This document shows, piece after piece, positions 1 through 8,953 of a DNA stretch of 64,000 nucleotides. The notes beneath the pieces were generated by a model that worked only from the letters and a program-made list of their open reading frames with translations, searched no databases and was not told where the DNA came from. The DNA is from Paraglaciecola arctica BSs20135 (GTDB lineage: Bacteria > Pseudomonadota > Gammaproteobacteria > Enterobacterales > Alteromonadaceae), in assembly GCF_000314995.1 (NCBI RefSeq), contig NZ_BAEO01000006.1, forward strand, positions 1 through 64,000. Direction: 5' to 3'. The translations under genes and the position numbers were made by a program. Each line of letters begins with the position of its first letter. The first letter of the stretch is position 1.

Positions 1-44
1 TTTTGATTTCTACTTAATTAATTTACTTTTTTTGTAAAATTTAC

Positions 45-1121
45 ATGGGATTGTTGACTAATGACAAAAAGAAAGCGTTTGTACTTATGCCATTTTCTAA
101 TGAATTGACTGACGTCTATAAGCACTTGATTTGTGAAGGTTTGAATGATTATTATGAAGTCTCTAGAGCTGACGATATAAAGAGTCAGAACAACATTCTA
201 AAAGATATTGTAGTTGCGATATCCACCAGTGATTTAATAGTTGCAGATCTAACGGATTCTAATCCTAATGTTTATTATGAGTTAGGAATCGCTCATGCAT
301 TGCAAAAAGACGTTGTCTTACTTATTCAAGATATTGAAGAATTGCCTTTTGATTTACGCTCATATCGAGTTATTCCATATTCTTTACATTTTGCAAAAAT
401 GAATAATGCAAAAAAAGAATTATTAGAAATTGCAAAAGGAGCTTTCAAAGATTCCATACCATTTGGGAATCCAGTAAAAGATTTCTCGTTTCAGGTTTCG
501 AAATCTACTACCGTTTCAATTAGTGAGGCTTTAAATATTGATTCTGACATTGAATCATATGGTCTATGGGATCATCAAATTGAAATGGAAGAAAAGTTTA
601 AAACCCTAATGGAAATATTGGATAACGTTTCTGAAATATTATTAGGAGAGGTTGTACCAGAGATTTCAGAAACTACCAAATTGATCTTAAGCAGCGCTGA
701 TTTACCAACTAAAGATAGAAGAAACTTTATAGTTAAATTGGCAAAATGCTTAGATAAATTTTCTTTTGAGCTTTCAAAAGATAATGAGCGTTATAGAACT
801 GTAATAAATGACTTAGGCACTAACATTGAGTTCGTGCTTGTTAATGGTACTTCAAGAACTTTAGAACCAAAAAAAGAAATAACTAAATTTATTTCTGAAA
901 TTGATGCTGTAGAGAAAGGTGCTAGCGAAGGGAGAAAGGGTTTTTCATCATTTTTACAATCAATAAAAGATGTTCCCAATATGACTAGTGCCTTGACTAG
1001 TGCAAATCGTAATATGCAAAAAGAGGTTGAAAGTTTTATTGATAATATCGACCAAACTATATCAATGTCTGTTAGAGCTAGAACAATAGGCCGAGATCTT
1101 CTTTCTAAAATTACTGCTTAA
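45..1121 (+). CDS. TIR/nucleoside-deoxyribosyltransferase-like protein
   Basis: The first ~110 residues carry a Rossmann-like domain of the nucleoside 2-deoxyribosyltransferase/TIR-like type. It starts with KKAFVLMPFS, followed by DLIVADLTDSNPNVYYELG and IAHALQKDVVLLIQ. The ADLT-x-x-NPNV-x-YELG motif is typical of this superfamily, which is common as a predicted NAD- or nucleotide-cleaving effector in defence systems. The remaining ~240 residues are helical and charged with no recognised domain, and could be a sensor or oligomerisation region. No partner gene is visible downstream, and upstream sequence is only 44 bases. The degraded hsdR next to it suggests a former defence island. The domain call is fairly safe; the function is inferred. 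Confidence 0.75.
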   Translation: MGLLTNDKKKAFVLMPFSNELTDVYKHLICEGLNDYYEVSRADDIKSQNNILKDIVVAISTSDLIVADLTDSNPNVYYELGIAHALQKDVVLLIQDIEELPFDLRSYRVIPYSLHFAKMNNAKKELLEIAKGAFKDSIPFGNPVKDFSFQVSKSTTVSISEALNIDSDIESYGLWDHQIEMEEKFKTLMEILDNVSEILLGEVVPEISETTKLILSSADLPTKDRRNFIVKLAKCLDKFSFELSKDNERYRTVINDLGTNIEFVLVNGTSRTLEPKKEITKFISEIDAVEKGASEGRKGFSSFLQSIKDVPNMTSALTSANRNMQKEVESFIDNIDQTISMSVRARTIGRDLLSKITA

Positions 1122-1241
1122 AATCTAGTAAAATAATACTTATTTAATCAATTATTGGCACCCACCATGTTTTTTTCTTCCCTAACATACATTGTAGGAA
1201 TTCCATGATGTGTTCGATTATATGGGGAATCTGGTGTGTGA

Positions 1242-1472
1242 TTATCCAAGTCTTGGACTGGAACGATCCAGTTCAATCGCGCTACAGGTCTTTGGCCATA
1301 AATCATCGTCATATGATTCAGGCAAGCCATCTGGGACTTCTTCTATCATATTTTTAACTCTGGCTTTGGTACGTTGCTTTTTACGCCAATCTAAAACCAG
1401 TATTTCCTGCATTTTTTCAGTTACCTCTTTGGCTATTTCTTTAACTTGATTTCGTTCTTTTATTTGATAAAT
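1242..1472 (-). pseudogene. hsdR: 3' remnant of a type I restriction hsdR gene
   Basis: On the minus strand an open frame without a usable start encodes about 76 residues. It contains VTEKMQEILVLDWRKKQRTK followed by ARVKNMIEEVPDGLPESYDD. The pattern LVLDWRKK-x-x-T-x-ARVK-x-x-IEE-x-x-D-LP-x-x-Y is that of the extreme C-terminus of HsdR, the motor/nuclease subunit of type I restriction enzymes. Everything upstream in the gene (about 900 residues in the family) is missing, because the frame runs straight into the hsp20 remnant on the other strand. No hsdM or hsdS is present. I read it as a deletion relic with no function. Confidence 0.6.
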
Positions 1473-1879
1473 TTACTCATGGCTGGCCTTTTTACAGCCA
1501 AGTTTTGGCAGTATTGAGTCAACTGAATTCCCCCTAAATCCTAAAGTCGATATTACGGAAGACGACAAGTCATACAATATATCTGCTGAACTACCGGGCT
1601 TGGATCTTGAAAATATTAGCTTAGATTTATCTGATGGTGTTTTGACGCTAAGCGGTGAGAAAAAAACTGAAAAAGAAGAGGATAAAGAAGAGGATAAAGA
1701 AGGTAATTATCATCTAAAAGAGCGCAGTTATGGCTTTTTAAAACGCTGTTTTTCACTGCCTCCTAGCGTCGAAGAAGACAAAATTAAGGCTTATTTTAAA
1801 AAAAGGGGTATTGAGTGTTTCTATGCCAAAATCTGAGGAAGCTCAGAAACTTCAACGGAAAATATCAATAAGAGAGTAA
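1445..1879 (+). pseudogene. Degraded Hsp20 small heat-shock protein
   Basis: The frame from 1445 reads a convincing Hsp20/alpha-crystallin protein: WPFLQPSFGSIESTEFPL, VDITEDDKSYNISAELPGLD, LSDGVLTLSGEKK, YHLKERSYGFLKRCFSLP, then KIKAYFKK. There is no ATG, GTG or TTG ahead of the alpha-crystallin core; the first in-frame candidate is a TTG at 1600 inside the domain. The 5' end is lost at the junction with the hsdR relic. A second lesion is a frameshift at the run of seven A followed by four G near 1798-1808. Removing one A restores KKGVLSVSMPKSEEAQ and the normal end at 1879. The intact family member would be about 150 residues, a cytoplasmic holdase chaperone. It is probably non-functional. 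Confidence 0.7.
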
Positions 1880-1913
1880 CAGATATTATGCAGTTTACTT
1901 TGTTGCGAAAAAC

Positions 1914-1944
1914 TAAAAGCGCCCATACCAATGGCGCTTTTTTT
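1914..1944 (+). terminator. Intrinsic terminator after hsp20 remnant
   Basis: The arms AAAGCGCC (1916-1923) and GGCGCTTT (1933-1940) flank a nine-base loop and run into a T tract. It lies 35 bases after the hsp20 reading frame and is probably the original hsp20 terminator, which supports the idea that the 3' end of that gene is in place and only the 5' end was lost. Confidence 0.75.
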
Positions 1945-2119
1945 GGCTGTATACCCCTGCCCCTATAGCTGCTTTAAACCATCAGTTCTTAAAGAAATAC
2001 AATATTGTGAATCTCCACAACTATCTAAGTGTAATTACCAATATCGGATAATTATCAGGTCTTTTATAATTTAGTAATTATGGACCCAACTGAAGGCATG
2101 TTTGACTCAGTCACATGTG

Positions 2120-2377
2120 TTACTTGTTAATCTTAAAGTTAAATTCAAAGTAAAATTTGTGGCGTACCTCGGAGCAACGTATAAATATTAAAGCAATTGG
2201 TGTTAATACAAAATCTATGGAGATCAGTAGGTAAACGAAAAAAATAGAGTTGATACACACTATAATTGCGCAGAAGGAAATTTTGATTGTTTTGCTAAGG
2301 CTTACGATTACCAAAGTGATCAAATAGACGGCCTTTGGCGCAGTGATTTCCTGAGTCAAAGTAATAAAAGGATCCAT
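2120..2377 (-). CDS. Small membrane protein of unknown function
   Basis: This is an 85-residue hydrophobic protein beginning MDPFITLTQEITAPKAVYLI, with about two predicted membrane segments (around residues 15-50 and 50-70) and a basic, aromatic tail. I chose the ATG at 2377 over a GTG 39 bases upstream because a clear GGAG ribosome binding site (complement at 2384-2387) sits six bases before it. I do not recognise the family. It is transcribed away from the patatin gene. The hydrophobic pattern and good ribosome site argue for a real gene, but it is short and isolated. Confidence 0.5.
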   Translation of the reverse strand: MDPFITLTQEITAPKAVYLITLVIVSLSKTIKISFCAIIVCINSIFFVYLLISIDFVLTPIALIFIRCSEVRHKFYFEFNFKINK

Positions 2378-2540
2378 TAAACGCTCCAAAATCCAACTAG
2401 CTCCAAATATTCGCACTTTAGTTTCGCTAGCATTTTATGAGCATAAGCGCCCTAACCTGCTATTGGCTGACCAGCAACGCTTTATGACATTACTATTAGT
2501 AGCTAACACATCCTCAAGACAAAATAGGCAATTAGAATAA

Positions 2541-3773
2541 ATGACGAATTTACCCTTAAAAACATATGGTTACCTTGTTTTGTTGTTGGTTTTACTGTGT
2601 TCTTGCGCATCGCCTATACGAAATATGAGTCATCAAGAACTGTTAGATAGTAAAGATGATTTTGTCGCTCGGTATCAAGACGATTTGGTGCTTATTTCTA
2701 CAAAAAGTGCAGCGCGGCTTCGCCAAGAATATGTCAATTCCACTGCTGATAAAGAACAAAGTTACGATATTTTGGTTTTATCTGGTGGCGGTGAAATGGG
2801 CGCTTTTGGTGCTGGTTTTTTACATGGTTGGGGAAAAGTAGAACAAGGGGAATACCAGCGCCCCGATTTTGATAGTGTTACAGGGATCAGTACCGGTGCG
2901 CTTATTGCGCCATTTGCGTTTGTGGGATCTAAAAAGGCATACAACGACATTGTCGATATATATCAACAACCTAACAAAAATATGGTGATTAAACGCATGT
3001 TTTTAGCGTTTTTGGCTGGAAATGATCCCTATTACGATGCAACAAAATTACACCAAACTATTCGCGATAGTATTACTGCAAATTATGTAAAAGAAATCGC
3101 CGAAAACGCCAAACAGAATAAGCTACTCATAGTTGGCGCAACCAATTTAGATTTTGGTGTAATGCGTGCTTGGGATCTTGGCTCACTCGCAATCAACTAC
3201 TCTGAAAATAAAGCGAAAGATGCAATTACAACTCGACTCATAGCATCGTCTGCTATACCAGGTGCTTTCCCGCCAGTTAATATTAATAAATATCTCTATG
3301 TTGATGGTGCGGCATCAATGCAGATGCTTAGCGGGATTGATGATATTTCGTGGTTATATAATGAGGATACTCCTTTTCCTTACATACAAGGCAACAAACC
3401 GGTAAAAATCAGGATATGGGTCATTATTAACAATAAACTTGTTATGGATCCTGAGATCACAAAACTTACTTGGTCTGAAATTACAAAAAGAAGTATTGTT
3501 TCACTGATGCACAGCTCAATTTTACAAACCATTCAAGGTGTTGATTTATTTGCACGTATGGCAAACACCCGCAAAGATTTAGATGTCCAAATGCACTTTG
3601 TGGCCATACCTCAAAATTTTAACATACCGATTACTGAAAATTTATTTGATCCCGATACCATGCACAGTTTAATTGAATTAGGCAAAAAGATGGGCGCAAA
3701 CCCCAACAGTTGGCAGAAAAAAACGCCTCGTCCGGGCGCTTCTATCATTGATGTAAAAAATGCTCTTGATTAG
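2541..3773 (+). CDS. Patatin-like phospholipase lipoprotein
   Basis: A 410-residue patatin-family serine acyl hydrolase. The N-terminus is a lipoprotein signal ending in a lipobox (LLLVLLCSC, residues ~15-23), so it is probably membrane-anchored on the periplasmic side. The oxyanion motif is SGGGEMGAFGAGFLHGWG (~residues 80-98), the nucleophile elbow is GISTG (~114-118), and the catalytic Asp lies in VDGAAS (~256), giving the Ser-Asp dyad of the family. The likely reaction is lipid acyl-ester hydrolysis; the substrate is unknown. It stands alone, between the small membrane gene and the convergent ABC operon. Family assignment is strong. Confidence 0.9.
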   Translation: MTNLPLKTYGYLVLLLVLLCSCASPIRNMSHQELLDSKDDFVARYQDDLVLISTKSAARLRQEYVNSTADKEQSYDILVLSGGGEMGAFGAGFLHGWGKVEQGEYQRPDFDSVTGISTGALIAPFAFVGSKKAYNDIVDIYQQPNKNMVIKRMFLAFLAGNDPYYDATKLHQTIRDSITANYVKEIAENAKQNKLLIVGATNLDFGVMRAWDLGSLAINYSENKAKDAITTRLIASSAIPGAFPPVNINKYLYVDGAASMQMLSGIDDISWLYNEDTPFPYIQGNKPVKIRIWVIINNKLVMDPEITKLTWSEITKRSIVSLMHSSILQTIQGVDLFARMANTRKDLDVQMHFVAIPQNFNIPITENLFDPDTMHSLIELGKKMGANPNSWQKKTPRPGASIIDVKNALD

Positions 3774-3961
3774 TAACATCGGCCTTTTATAACGTTGAAG
3801 ATACTTGGTCATTAGCCAAAAAATAAAGTTTTCAAGTACTCTGTTAATCAGGTATTTATCGACTCTTAGTGATCGTACTAACTGCTAAAATATATATCCA
3901 TTTCCTTATAAATTAGAATTTTTCACGTTTCATAGGTCCTCTATTTAATAAGTGAAAAAAT

Positions 3962-5086
3962 CTATTTTTCAGTCGCTATGCTTTTACGAAACAACGCCAA
4001 ACTGGCAATAAAGAAAACCGATCCTAGACCCGTGATAGCCAGAAGTTGTGGCCAGACAATACTAATATCTGCTCCCCGAAAAACAACTGCCTGAGCAAAA
4101 GCCATATAATGGCGAGAAGGTAAAAACCAGGTTACCGGCTGAATTATCTCAGGTTGACTTTCGATGGGTGTTAAACCGCCAGAAAGCAGCATCATTGGTA
4201 TGATCACCATCATCAGTAGTAGTGCAAATTGCGCCATAGTACGGGCGATAGTTCCAAGAAAAATTCCGATTGCTGCGGCAGTGAATAGATAAATAGTCGT
4301 GCCGCTGAGCAACAACAGTCTAGAACCTGTTATCGGAACATCGAGAAGGCTTTCAACAACAAACCACATGGATATAGAGAACGCCACAAGAATGATTAAG
4401 CCATTTGCCCATACTTTGGACAGAGCAATCTGAAACGATGTCAGTGGCATTACTAACAAGTGTTCAATTGTGCCGTGTTCCCGCTCTCGTAATAACGCCG
4501 CACCAGTTAGTATTATAGTTAGCATAGTGATCTGATTGAGCAGCGCATTAATCGCACCAAACCACATACCTGTCCCGTTAGGATTAAAAGCCCGCCTCAC
4601 AACTAGTGTTACTGGATATGATGCTGTGGCATCTGAGCGATTTACAAAGTGATTTACTTCTTTGTTAACTATGCTTTGAATGTAGCTGTTACCAAGACTT
4701 GCCTGAGTGACCGCAGTCGCGTCGATATCAATTTGCAGACTAGGCTGGCGGCTCTGGCGCACGTCCTGTTCAAATTTTGGTGGAATGGTAATCACGAACA
4801 TAAAACGATCTTGATCCATAGCGTCGTCAACTTCAGCAGCTGAAATCAGTTCAGGCTCTTTAAAATATGGAGGATAAAGTGCGTTTGCGATAGACCGTGA
4901 AAGTGCTGAGTGATCTTCATCGACTATAGCAATTGAAGCATTATTGACTGATTCACTAATGGCAGTGGCTTGTAAAAACACATCAACGCTAAACGAATAA
5001 ACGATCAAGCCTACAACAAATAAATCGCTAAGAACGGTGCGCAGTTCCTTAGTTCCAAGCCAGAAGATGTTAATCCAAGTTTTCAT
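3962..5086 (-). CDS. ABC-2 type transporter permease (YhhJ-like)
   Basis: A 374-residue inner-membrane permease of the ABC-2 class. It has one N-terminal membrane segment, a large periplasmic domain (~residues 40-170, with AIVDEDHSALSRSIANALYP typical of YhhJ/YbhS/YbhR relatives), then five membrane segments around the conserved LLREREHGTIEHLLVMPLTS loop. It is the last gene of a minus-strand export operon and starts three bases after the RbbA-like gene, so the two are translationally linked. It should pair with the permease half of that protein to form the membrane channel of a tripartite efflux system. Confidence 0.9.
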   Translation of the reverse strand: MKTWINIFWLGTKELRTVLSDLFVVGLIVYSFSVDVFLQATAISESVNNASIAIVDEDHSALSRSIANALYPPYFKEPELISAAEVDDAMDQDRFMFVITIPPKFEQDVRQSRQPSLQIDIDATAVTQASLGNSYIQSIVNKEVNHFVNRSDATASYPVTLVVRRAFNPNGTGMWFGAINALLNQITMLTIILTGAALLREREHGTIEHLLVMPLTSFQIALSKVWANGLIILVAFSISMWFVVESLLDVPITGSRLLLLSGTTIYLFTAAAIGIFLGTIARTMAQFALLLMMVIIPMMLLSGGLTPIESQPEIIQPVTWFLPSRHYMAFAQAVVFRGADISIVWPQLLAITGLGSVFFIASLALFRKSIATEK

Positions 5087-5089
5087 TGG

Positions 5090-7849
5090 TTACGCCTCCT
5101 GTTTCTTTAAAAACATCGCGGCAAAAATCACAAAACATGGCCCAAATATCGCCAGAACAACTAAGTCTTGGGTTAAATCAGTAAAGCTTAACCCTTTAGT
5201 AAAAGCAGCAACACTAAGGTGCATGTAATAGGTTGCAGGCCAAACCGAACCGATAAAGTGCCCTGCCCCTTCTAATGTTGAAGTGGGTTGAATGATCCCT
5301 GAAAATTGTACCGATGGCATTACCGATAAAACTGCAGTGGCAAAAATAGCGGCAACCTGAGATTTTGTGATTGACGACACCAGCAGTCCAAAAGCGGTAG
5401 AGGCACAAACGTAAAAGAAAGCACCCAGACTTAGGCCTAGTAAACTACCCTTTAACGGCACCTGTAATAAAAATACTACCATCAGTGTCAGAATGACAAA
5501 ATTAGCCATACCGATGCCAATATAGGGGATTTGTTTTCCAATTAAGAACTCTAAGCGATTGGTTGGGGTAACGTAGAAATTGGTGATGGTGCCTATTTCT
5601 TTTTCTCGTGAAATGCTCACTGCCATCAGGATCGCCGGAAACAATAACAGCAGCATAGCCGGAGTCTTAGGACCTATAGAATTGATAGTTTCAAAGGATG
5701 GGTTATAGCGATAACGTGATACCAAGTTCACCTTATATGTTGCACTTGCATCTATACCTAAGGAAGTTGCCATATGCGTGAGATACTGCACGTGGGCTCC
5801 CATTACGTAACCTTCAATGGTACTCGCCCGGGTAGTATTAGCACCGTCTATCCATGCAGAAATACTAGGGGTTTGCCCTTTTTTCAAGTCCCTACCAAAG
5901 CCCGGCGGGATCTCTATGGCTAAAGTTATATTGTTCGATTTAAGTCGCCGCTCAAGTTCATCCGTACTATGTAGTTCAGCTTGTTCGATAAAATAACGTG
6001 AACCTTGAAAATTACTCACGTACTGACGGCTTTGTGGTGTTTGGTCCATGTCAAGAACGGCAAAAGTCAGGTCTTCTACATCCAGTGATATGCCATAAGC
6101 GATCACAATCAACAATATTGCACTGCCGAGAAAAGCAAACGCCAAACGTACTGGATCACGTATAACTTGTATTGTTTCAAGATAGCTATATGCAAGCAGT
6201 CTATTGAGACTAAAACCTCTCAGTTTGACGTCTTTTGTTTTATCCTTTAAGCCTCCTGAGCTATCAGTTTCAGTCACTAATGGTTTATCTAACTGTATTT
6301 CAGGAGTGTCCACCTCACCGATTGCATCTTCGAGATAGCTGATAAATGCTTCTTCTAACGAAGCTGCTCCTTTCGCCTCAACTAAATGTTGAGGTTCATC
6401 GTAAATAAGTACTTTGCCGGCATGCATTAAAGAAATACGGTCGCAACGTAATGCCTCGTTCATGAAGTGGGTTGAAATAAAGATTGTTACCTTGTCTCGA
6501 CGGGATAACTCAACCAGCAGCCCCCAAAACTCATCCCTAGCTATTGGATCGACGCCTGAAGTGGGCTCATCAAGGATCAAAATTTCTGGCTCATGAATAA
6601 CAGCAACCGCAAGAGAAAGCCGTTGACGCATGCCTAGTGGCAAGGATGATGCGTGTGATTCCATGTAGTTGTGTAGACCAAAACGCTTAACCAGGGCTTC
6701 GATGCGCTCAGTTGTTTTTGATGCAGTTAAATGAAACAACCTAGCATGTAGCATAAGGTTCTGCTTCACTGTTAACTCACCATAAAGGGAAAAACCTTGC
6801 GACATAAAACCAACACGTTTACGTGTTTCTAAATCGCTGGCGTCCACAGGTTTACCGAAAAGGAAGGCTTCACCCTCGGATACGGGCAAAAGGCCGGTTA
6901 ACATCTTCATGGTGGTTGTTTTTCCACAACCATTTGAGCCGAGAAACCCAAAAATCTCCCCTGCTTGGATTTCAAAGCTTACATCGTTGACAGCAGTGAA
7001 ATCGCCGAAACGTCGGGTTAACCCTTTGGCAATAATAGCTGGCGCACCTTCAGTTTTTTCGTATGGAGGTATAATCAGTTCTGAATTGTTAGCGGTTTTT
7101 TCTTTGGGTAATAAACGTATAAACGCTGCTTCCAGATTTTCAGAGTCGGTTCTGGTTTTAAGTTCTTGCGGGGTACCAGTATCTAAAACATGACCATCAT
7201 CCATAGCAACTAGCCAGTCAAAACCTTCAGCCTCATCCATATAAGCTGTGGATACAATGACACTCATAGAAGTACGCTCGTTACGAATGGTCGCAATCAA
7301 CTCCCAAAACTGCCGTCTTGATAGCGGATCGACCCCAGTTGTAGGCTCATCCAGAATAAGTAAGTCGGGATCATGAATAAGCGAACAGCACAGTCCTAAT
7401 TTTTGTTTCATGCCTCCTGATAACTTGCCAGCAGGTCTCGAAAGAAAGGTATAAAGACCTGTTGCTTGGGTTAGTCTAGCTATACGCGTTTTACGCTCTG
7501 TATGGCTTAGACCAAACAGCTTTCCAAAAAAATCGAGATTTTCTTTAACACTGAGTTCGCTGTATAGGTTTTTGCCAAGTCCCTGAGGCATATAAGCAAT
7601 ACGTGGCCCTATGCTGTTACGGTGGTTGGTCAATGCCATATCACCACCGAGCACTTCAAGGTTGCCTTGTTGTAGTTTCCGGGCTCCTGAAATAAGTCCC
7701 AGCAGTGTAGATTTACCCACACCATCAGGTCCAAGCAACCCCACCATCAGACCCGCTGGAATATCCAGCGTGATATTGTCCAGTGCAAGGGTCTTTTTAT
7801 AGTTATGCGTAACGCCCTGAACGCGAGCAATAGGGTGTTGTTCTGCCAT
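5090..7849 (-). CDS. rbbA: RbbA-like fusion of two ABC ATPases and a permease
   Basis: A 919-residue protein with two nucleotide-binding domains and a C-terminal ABC-2 permease. Domain 1 (~1-240) has Walker A GPDGVGKST, signature LSGGMKQKL and Walker B LLILDEPTTGVDP. Domain 2 (~275-515) has GSNGCGKTT, a degenerate signature LPLGMRQRL, and ILILDEPTSGVDP. The permease (~560-919) has six membrane segments and the REKEIGTITNFYVTPTNR loop. This is the architecture of RbbA/YhiH, named for ribosome association in E. coli but genetically linked to HlyD and YhhJ as here. The context favours an efflux role. It starts 50 bases after hlyD. Confidence 0.9.
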   Translation of the reverse strand: MAEQHPIARVQGVTHNYKKTLALDNITLDIPAGLMVGLLGPDGVGKSTLLGLISGARKLQQGNLEVLGGDMALTNHRNSIGPRIAYMPQGLGKNLYSELSVKENLDFFGKLFGLSHTERKTRIARLTQATGLYTFLSRPAGKLSGGMKQKLGLCCSLIHDPDLLILDEPTTGVDPLSRRQFWELIATIRNERTSMSVIVSTAYMDEAEGFDWLVAMDDGHVLDTGTPQELKTRTDSENLEAAFIRLLPKEKTANNSELIIPPYEKTEGAPAIIAKGLTRRFGDFTAVNDVSFEIQAGEIFGFLGSNGCGKTTTMKMLTGLLPVSEGEAFLFGKPVDASDLETRKRVGFMSQGFSLYGELTVKQNLMLHARLFHLTASKTTERIEALVKRFGLHNYMESHASSLPLGMRQRLSLAVAVIHEPEILILDEPTSGVDPIARDEFWGLLVELSRRDKVTIFISTHFMNEALRCDRISLMHAGKVLIYDEPQHLVEAKGAASLEEAFISYLEDAIGEVDTPEIQLDKPLVTETDSSGGLKDKTKDVKLRGFSLNRLLAYSYLETIQVIRDPVRLAFAFLGSAILLIVIAYGISLDVEDLTFAVLDMDQTPQSRQYVSNFQGSRYFIEQAELHSTDELERRLKSNNITLAIEIPPGFGRDLKKGQTPSISAWIDGANTTRASTIEGYVMGAHVQYLTHMATSLGIDASATYKVNLVSRYRYNPSFETINSIGPKTPAMLLLLFPAILMAVSISREKEIGTITNFYVTPTNRLEFLIGKQIPYIGIGMANFVILTLMVVFLLQVPLKGSLLGLSLGAFFYVCASTAFGLLVSSITKSQVAAIFATAVLSVMPSVQFSGIIQPTSTLEGAGHFIGSVWPATYYMHLSVAAFTKGLSFTDLTQDLVVLAIFGPCFVIFAAMFLKKQEA

Positions 7850-7899
7850 ATGTCGGACCTTATTTAATACAATACATTTTAGTTGTTACTGACATTGGG

Positions 7900-8904
7900 C
7901 TAATTGGCATCTGGTGGTAAGTTTTGCAAAAAGTCTGGCCAGGGAGAAGCTGGTTCTGACCCTTGTGTTGAGCGGCGAATATAAGCGACACCACGCACCC
8001 CAGTTTTTACTTGTTCAATATGATCCAGCACAAGCTTTTGGGGAATGCGAACTTTAACGCGGAACATCAGCTTATCTCGTTCACTTTGGGTTTCTACTTG
8101 TTTGGGCGTGAACTGGGATTCTGGAGAAACAAAGCTGACTACAGCAGGGATAGTAAAGTCTATAATATCGAGTTTGATACGCGCTTCAGCGCCAATAGCG
8201 ACGCGATGTGCTTGAGATGAAGGTAGAAACACTTCCATGTAAACTTCTCCAAGATCGAGTAATGTTAATACTTTACCGCCATTTCCAACTACTTCACTAG
8301 GTTGTCCCAATCTATAAAGTACTCGGCCCATTATTGGTGCTTTTAAAGTTGAATCGTCAATGATTGTCTGTATTTGCTTGACTGCAGCATGGGCAACTTG
8401 AACGGATTCCTGTTGTGTGTTCAGATGGGCTTTTGCAGCTGCAACGGTAGCTACAGCTGTATTGTGAGCACTTTGTCGTTGATCGGCGACTCGTTGCGCC
8501 ATTGCGCCTGTTTTAACAAGTGGTAAAGCTCGTTGCAGTTCTTGCTCAGCTAACTTTAATACACTTTGTTGTTGCTCCAATAGTGCCCTTCCTTCGTAAA
8601 CAATTGCTTGAGTCTGAGCTAGCTGGGCTTGGCTTTTGGCCAGTTCAGTTTGGAGTTCGTCAGTATCCATCTGGGCAAGTATTTGTCCTGTCTCGACTAG
8701 ATCTCCCTCTTGGGCTAATACTGCTTTTATGCGGCCCGCATATTTAGTCGTTACGTCAACCTGATCAGCTTCGATTCTGCCATTACCGTAAACAATATCT
8801 GTAGGGATAGACTCTTGTTGATTTTGCCACCACTGCCAGCCGATCGCCCCTGCTGCCAAGATAATCACGGATATGACTATCAACTTGATCGTTGTTTTAT
8901 TCAT
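7900..8904 (-). CDS. HlyD-family periplasmic adaptor (YhiI-like)
   Basis: A 334-residue membrane-fusion protein. An N-terminal membrane anchor (~residues 8-24) precedes a biotinyl-lipoyl-like half (VTTKYAGRIKAVLAQEGDLV), a long alpha-helical hairpin rich in Gln, Ala and Leu (~85-180), the second lipoyl half (LKAPIMGRVLYRLGQPSEVV), and a beta-barrel. It would bridge the inner-membrane ABC transporter to the outer-membrane factor encoded upstream in the same operon. Gene order (outer-membrane factor, adaptor, ATPase-permease, permease) makes a complete tripartite exporter. The substrate is not evident. Confidence 0.9.
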   Translation of the reverse strand: MNKTTIKLIVISVIILAAGAIGWQWWQNQQESIPTDIVYGNGRIEADQVDVTTKYAGRIKAVLAQEGDLVETGQILAQMDTDELQTELAKSQAQLAQTQAIVYEGRALLEQQQSVLKLAEQELQRALPLVKTGAMAQRVADQRQSAHNTAVATVAAAKAHLNTQQESVQVAHAAVKQIQTIIDDSTLKAPIMGRVLYRLGQPSEVVGNGGKVLTLLDLGEVYMEVFLPSSQAHRVAIGAEARIKLDIIDFTIPAVVSFVSPESQFTPKQVETQSERDKLMFRVKVRIPQKLVLDHIEQVKTGVRGVAYIRRSTQGSEPASPWPDFLQNLPPDAN

Positions 8905-8953
8905 GCTTGGTTCCCATAATAATGACTGTTTAAATGTTTCATAAGTAATAGCT

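Noticed and set aside
1148-1330. 60-codon minus-strand ORF beginning MACLNHMTMI
   Set aside because: It is out of frame with the hsdR C-terminal homology read from the same strand; the homologous frame explains the sequence better.
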